Assembly (NCBI RefSeq): GCF_020829685.1
Contig: NZ_JAIVFR010000274.1
Location: forward strand, 1-7,919
DNA length: 7,919 nucleotides
Source of the DNA: Nostoc sp. CHAB 5715
Lineage (GTDB): Bacteria > Cyanobacteriota > Cyanobacteriia > Cyanobacteriales > Nostocaceae
Reading direction: 5' to 3'
The notes beneath the pieces are model-generated. The model was not told where the DNA came from and made no database searches. It was given only the letters and a program-made list of their open reading frames with translations. The stretch's first letter is position 1. Each line of letters starts with the position of its first letter. Below, piece by piece: positions 6,578-7,919 of this stretch. Both the position numbers and the translations under genes were made by a program.

Positions 6578-7168
6578 ATGACAAACGACACACCACAAGA
6601 ATTGAACGCAGACCCAGAGATTGGGCGCTTGATTGATCAGGTAATGTCTTCATCTCTGACTGATGAACAGTACCGCAAAAAGATGCAGCGACGCAAAGAA
6701 GTGCAGGATCAACGCATAGCACAAGCTGTACCAGAAAAAGGGTTAATTATTGTAAATACTGGTAATGGTAAAGGTAAAACCACTGCCGCTTTGGGGATGG
6801 TGTTACGATCGCTAGGTCACGGGTATAAAGTAGCGATCGTTCAATTTATCAAAGGTAGCTGGGAACCTTCAGAAAAACGGGTTTTCGGTAATTGGGAAGA
6901 CCAGTTAGAATTTCACGCAATGGGCGAAGGCTTTACCTGGGAAACTCAAGACCGCGATCGCGATCTCGATAAAGCTAGCGCCGCTTGGCAAAAATCATTA
7001 GAATATATTCGCAACCCAGACTTTCATCTGGTGTTGTTAGATGAAATCAATATCGCGCTGAAAATGTCTTACTTAGAGGTAGAGGATGTTTTAGCGGGTT
7101 TGGCGAACTTGGTTAAGAGAGAAGGTCAAATGCTTTCGATGGAGAATAACTTTGGAAATCTTGATTGA
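6578..7168 (+). CDS. cobO: Cob(I)alamin/corrinoid adenosyltransferase, CobO/BtuR family, shortened C-terminus
   Basis: CobO/BtuR transfers the 5'-deoxyadenosyl group of ATP to Co(I) corrinoids in adenosylcobalamin synthesis or salvage, in the cytoplasm. With ATG at 6578 (an adjacent TTG at 6575 is less likely) the product has 196 residues. Family signatures are the P-loop TGNGKGKTT (61-69), VAIVQFIKGSWEPSEKR (85-101), GFTWETQDRDRD (118-129) and LVLLDEINIAL (151-161). The homology stops near VLAGLA (171-176). Relatives then continue for about 50 residues through a conserved TGR...AD-V-E block and a C-terminal HPF/G-KAQ-GIE-type ending. Here there is only an unrelated 20-residue tail (NLVKREGQMLSMENNFGNLD). 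None of the three forward frames after 7110 shows the lost part. The total length looks normal only because the N-terminus is about 25 residues longer than in E. coli BtuR. The gene may be non-functional or altered; the ATP-binding half is intact. No strong ribosome-binding site is visible. Confidence 0.85.
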   Translation: MTNDTPQELNADPEIGRLIDQVMSSSLTDEQYRKKMQRRKEVQDQRIAQAVPEKGLIIVNTGNGKGKTTAALGMVLRSLGHGYKVAIVQFIKGSWEPSEKRVFGNWEDQLEFHAMGEGFTWETQDRDRDLDKASAAWQKSLEYIRNPDFHLVLLDEINIALKMSYLEVEDVLAGLANLVKREGQMLSMENNFGNLD

Positions 7169-7457
7169 GTCAACAATAGGTGTCTCAAATTCATTTATAA
7201 AATTTCATTGTCAGGCTTTACTCATGCTGTTAGTAGCGTTATTATCTTCAAAAGCAACTATGTGGTCTTTATCATGTCATAACAGTAACAAATAAAGTGT
7301 ACTTTTTTAATTTTTTTAGGAAATGATGAATACTTTGACAAAACGAACATTTTTAATATTAATGATATTACTTGTTTCCTGAGACAAATTCTGATAACCT
7401 TATCGGTTCCCTCTTTAATTTAGACTCTTTCGACGATCTAAATATCCAGCAGATAGC
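7169..7457. other. AT-rich spacer after cobO
   Basis: This spacer of about 290 bp lies between cobO and the ribbon-helix-helix gene. The only candidate coding element is the 20-codon ORF at 7323-7382. There are several T-runs near 7300-7318. No clear terminator or promoter is seen, and nothing resembles the missing end of cobO. Confidence 0.6.
7323..7382 (+). pseudogene. Possible remnant of a lipoprotein signal peptide (or a 19-aa membrane peptide)
   Basis: The ORF encodes MMNTLTKRTFLILMILLVS and stops at TGA. It has a basic n-region (KR at 7-8), a hydrophobic core (FLILMILLV), and ends LLVS exactly where a lipobox would need Cys. TGA differs by one base from the Cys codons TGC and TGT. Reading on past the stop gives only DKF before further stops, so little or nothing remains of a mature protein. 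AGG at 7318-7320 gives correct ribosome-binding spacing for the second ATG (7326). It could equally be a tiny hydrophobic peptide or chance. Confidence 0.25.
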
Positions 7458-7634
7458 ATGATAATGACAAATAAAAAATGGGCTGTTAAACGTATAACTG
7501 TCAATCTCGCAACACAGGAAGCGGAAAAGCTAGAAAAATATTGTCAACAAACAGGTAGACCCGCAACTGATGTGATTCGCGAACTGATTAGAAGTTTGCC
7601 TGTCTCCGATGACGACAAAGATGTAAATAAGTAA
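7458..7634 (+). CDS. Small ribbon-helix-helix (CopG-like) DNA-binding protein
   Basis: This 58-residue protein has the fold pattern of an Arc/MetJ/CopG-type dimeric repressor. A short strand KRITVNLA (11-18) would sit in the DNA groove. Helix A follows (TQEAEKLEKYCQQTG, 19-33), then a turn RPA and helix B (TDVIRELIRSL, 37-47), with an acidic tail SDDDKD. The start may be ATG 7458 or ATG 7464; neither has a clear ribosome-binding site. Proteins of this kind serve as antitoxins, plasmid-copy regulators or autorepressors. No toxin gene is next to it within the window, so a toxin-antitoxin role is not supported. Its stop codon and last four codons form part of an inverted repeat whose other arm is at the window's right end, suggesting a convergent second copy beyond the edge. 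Confidence 0.75.
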   Translation: MIMTNKKWAVKRITVNLATQEAEKLEKYCQQTGRPATDVIRELIRSLPVSDDDKDVNK

Positions 7635-7919
7635 GAAGTTGCTTTTACGACTTACCAGATAACTGCTTTGTTACCAAAAAATAGTTATGATCCTTTTTTG
7701 AGTCCGCCGCAATGGACAAGAGTTTGTCTAGCTGATACAGACGCGTTTTTCTCGCGTCTGGTCAATTGCTGGACTAAAACGAACGATCAAAAAGGTTTTA
7801 GTATCGACAAAGCCATGCTTTAATATGCTGGTGGAGTTGATATTAAGTAGCAAATTCCGACACCAACCCAGTTACAATCTGTAAAGAAACTGAAAAGGAA
7901 CTTCTTACTTATTTACATC
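7620..7919. repeat. 27-bp inverted repeat (26/27) bracketing about 246 bp; right arm runs to window edge
   Basis: Bases 7620-7640 are the exact reverse complement of 7899-7919, and the match continues after one mismatch (7641 against 7898) for five more bases (7642-7646 and 7893-7897). The left arm covers the last codons (Asp-Val-Asn-Lys-stop) and the first 3' bases of the ribbon-helix-helix gene. The right arm is cut by the end of the window, so the repeat may be longer. The simplest reading is a second gene copy in convergent orientation outside the window. A terminal inverted repeat of a mobile unit is the alternative. Confidence 0.85.
7659..7884. other. Cluster of stem-loops between the inverted-repeat arms (possible structured RNA)
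   Basis: Successive local inverted repeats are ATAACT/AGTTAT (7659-7664/7683-7688), GACAA/TTGTC with tetraloop GAGT (7715-7728), CAGACGCG/CGCGTCTG with loop TTTTTCT (7738-7760), ACTAAAAC/GTTTTAGT (7773-7780/7795-7802), AAAGC/GCTTT (7809-7821), TTAATAT/ATATTAA (7820-7826/7840-7846) and TTACA/TGTAA (7872-7884). The 8-bp GC-rich stem at 7738-7760 is the strongest. None is followed by a clear T-run on either strand. No open reading frame of note crosses the segment. Function is unknown; candidates are a small RNA, a termination zone between convergent genes, or the body of a small mobile unit. Confidence 0.45.

Noticed and set aside
7110..7260. Simple frameshift hiding the CobO C-terminus
   Set aside because: None of the three forward frames in this stretch shows the TGR or AD-V-E block, so the end is missing and not merely out of frame.
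7458..7919. Toxin-antitoxin module built on the ribbon-helix-helix protein
   Set aside because: No toxin-like ORF follows or precedes it in the window; the downstream DNA is non-coding.

Overview
The window looks like chromosomal DNA of a filamentous, Nostoc/Anabaena-type cyanobacterium. Three things point there. Five perfect HIP1 octamers (GCGATCGC) lie in 7.9 kb. Heptad short tandem repeats (STRR-like) fill two intergenic gaps. One of the genes is the cyanobacteria/plastid-specific division gene ftn2/zipN (ARC6 homologue). The genus is inferred from these traits and from remembered protein similarity, not from a search.

Layout: 1-1761 (+) is the 3' part of a class A penicillin-binding protein gene, cut by the left edge of the window and ending in an unusual Arg/Ser-rich tail. 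It converges on pdhA (1868-2902, -), the E1 alpha subunit of pyruvate dehydrogenase. The 106-bp gap between them is almost wholly two oppositely oriented heptad arrays. A 952-bp non-coding stretch (2903-3854) separates pdhA from the divergent ftn2. It holds an STRR-like patch, a strong stem-loop, an 18-bp palindrome and a possible 8-codon leader ORF. The ftn2 gene (3855-6158, +) starts at GTG. A 419-bp gap follows, with a candidate terminator, AT-rich nested hairpins and a 93-bp MITE-like element with perfect terminal inverted repeats and a 5-bp direct duplication. Next is a cobO/btuR-type corrinoid adenosyltransferase gene (6578-7168, +) whose product lacks the conserved C-terminal part of the family. 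The right end holds a 20-codon ORF that looks like a broken lipoprotein leader, a 58-aa ribbon-helix-helix (CopG-like) gene (7458-7634, +), and a hairpin-rich segment. That last segment is bracketed by a 27-bp inverted repeat (26/27) whose left arm includes the stop codon of the ribbon-helix-helix gene.

The four larger genes are housekeeping genes of different pathways: wall synthesis, acetyl-CoA supply, Z-ring anchoring and cobalamin metabolism. They have long spacers and no operon structure. The PBP and Ftn2 both serve growth and division, but nothing in the sequence couples them. The parts most worth a second look are the right-hand accessory-like stretch (about 7170-7919), the MITE-like element and the shortened cobO. 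I did not find a clear defence system, CRISPR array, tRNA or rRNA.
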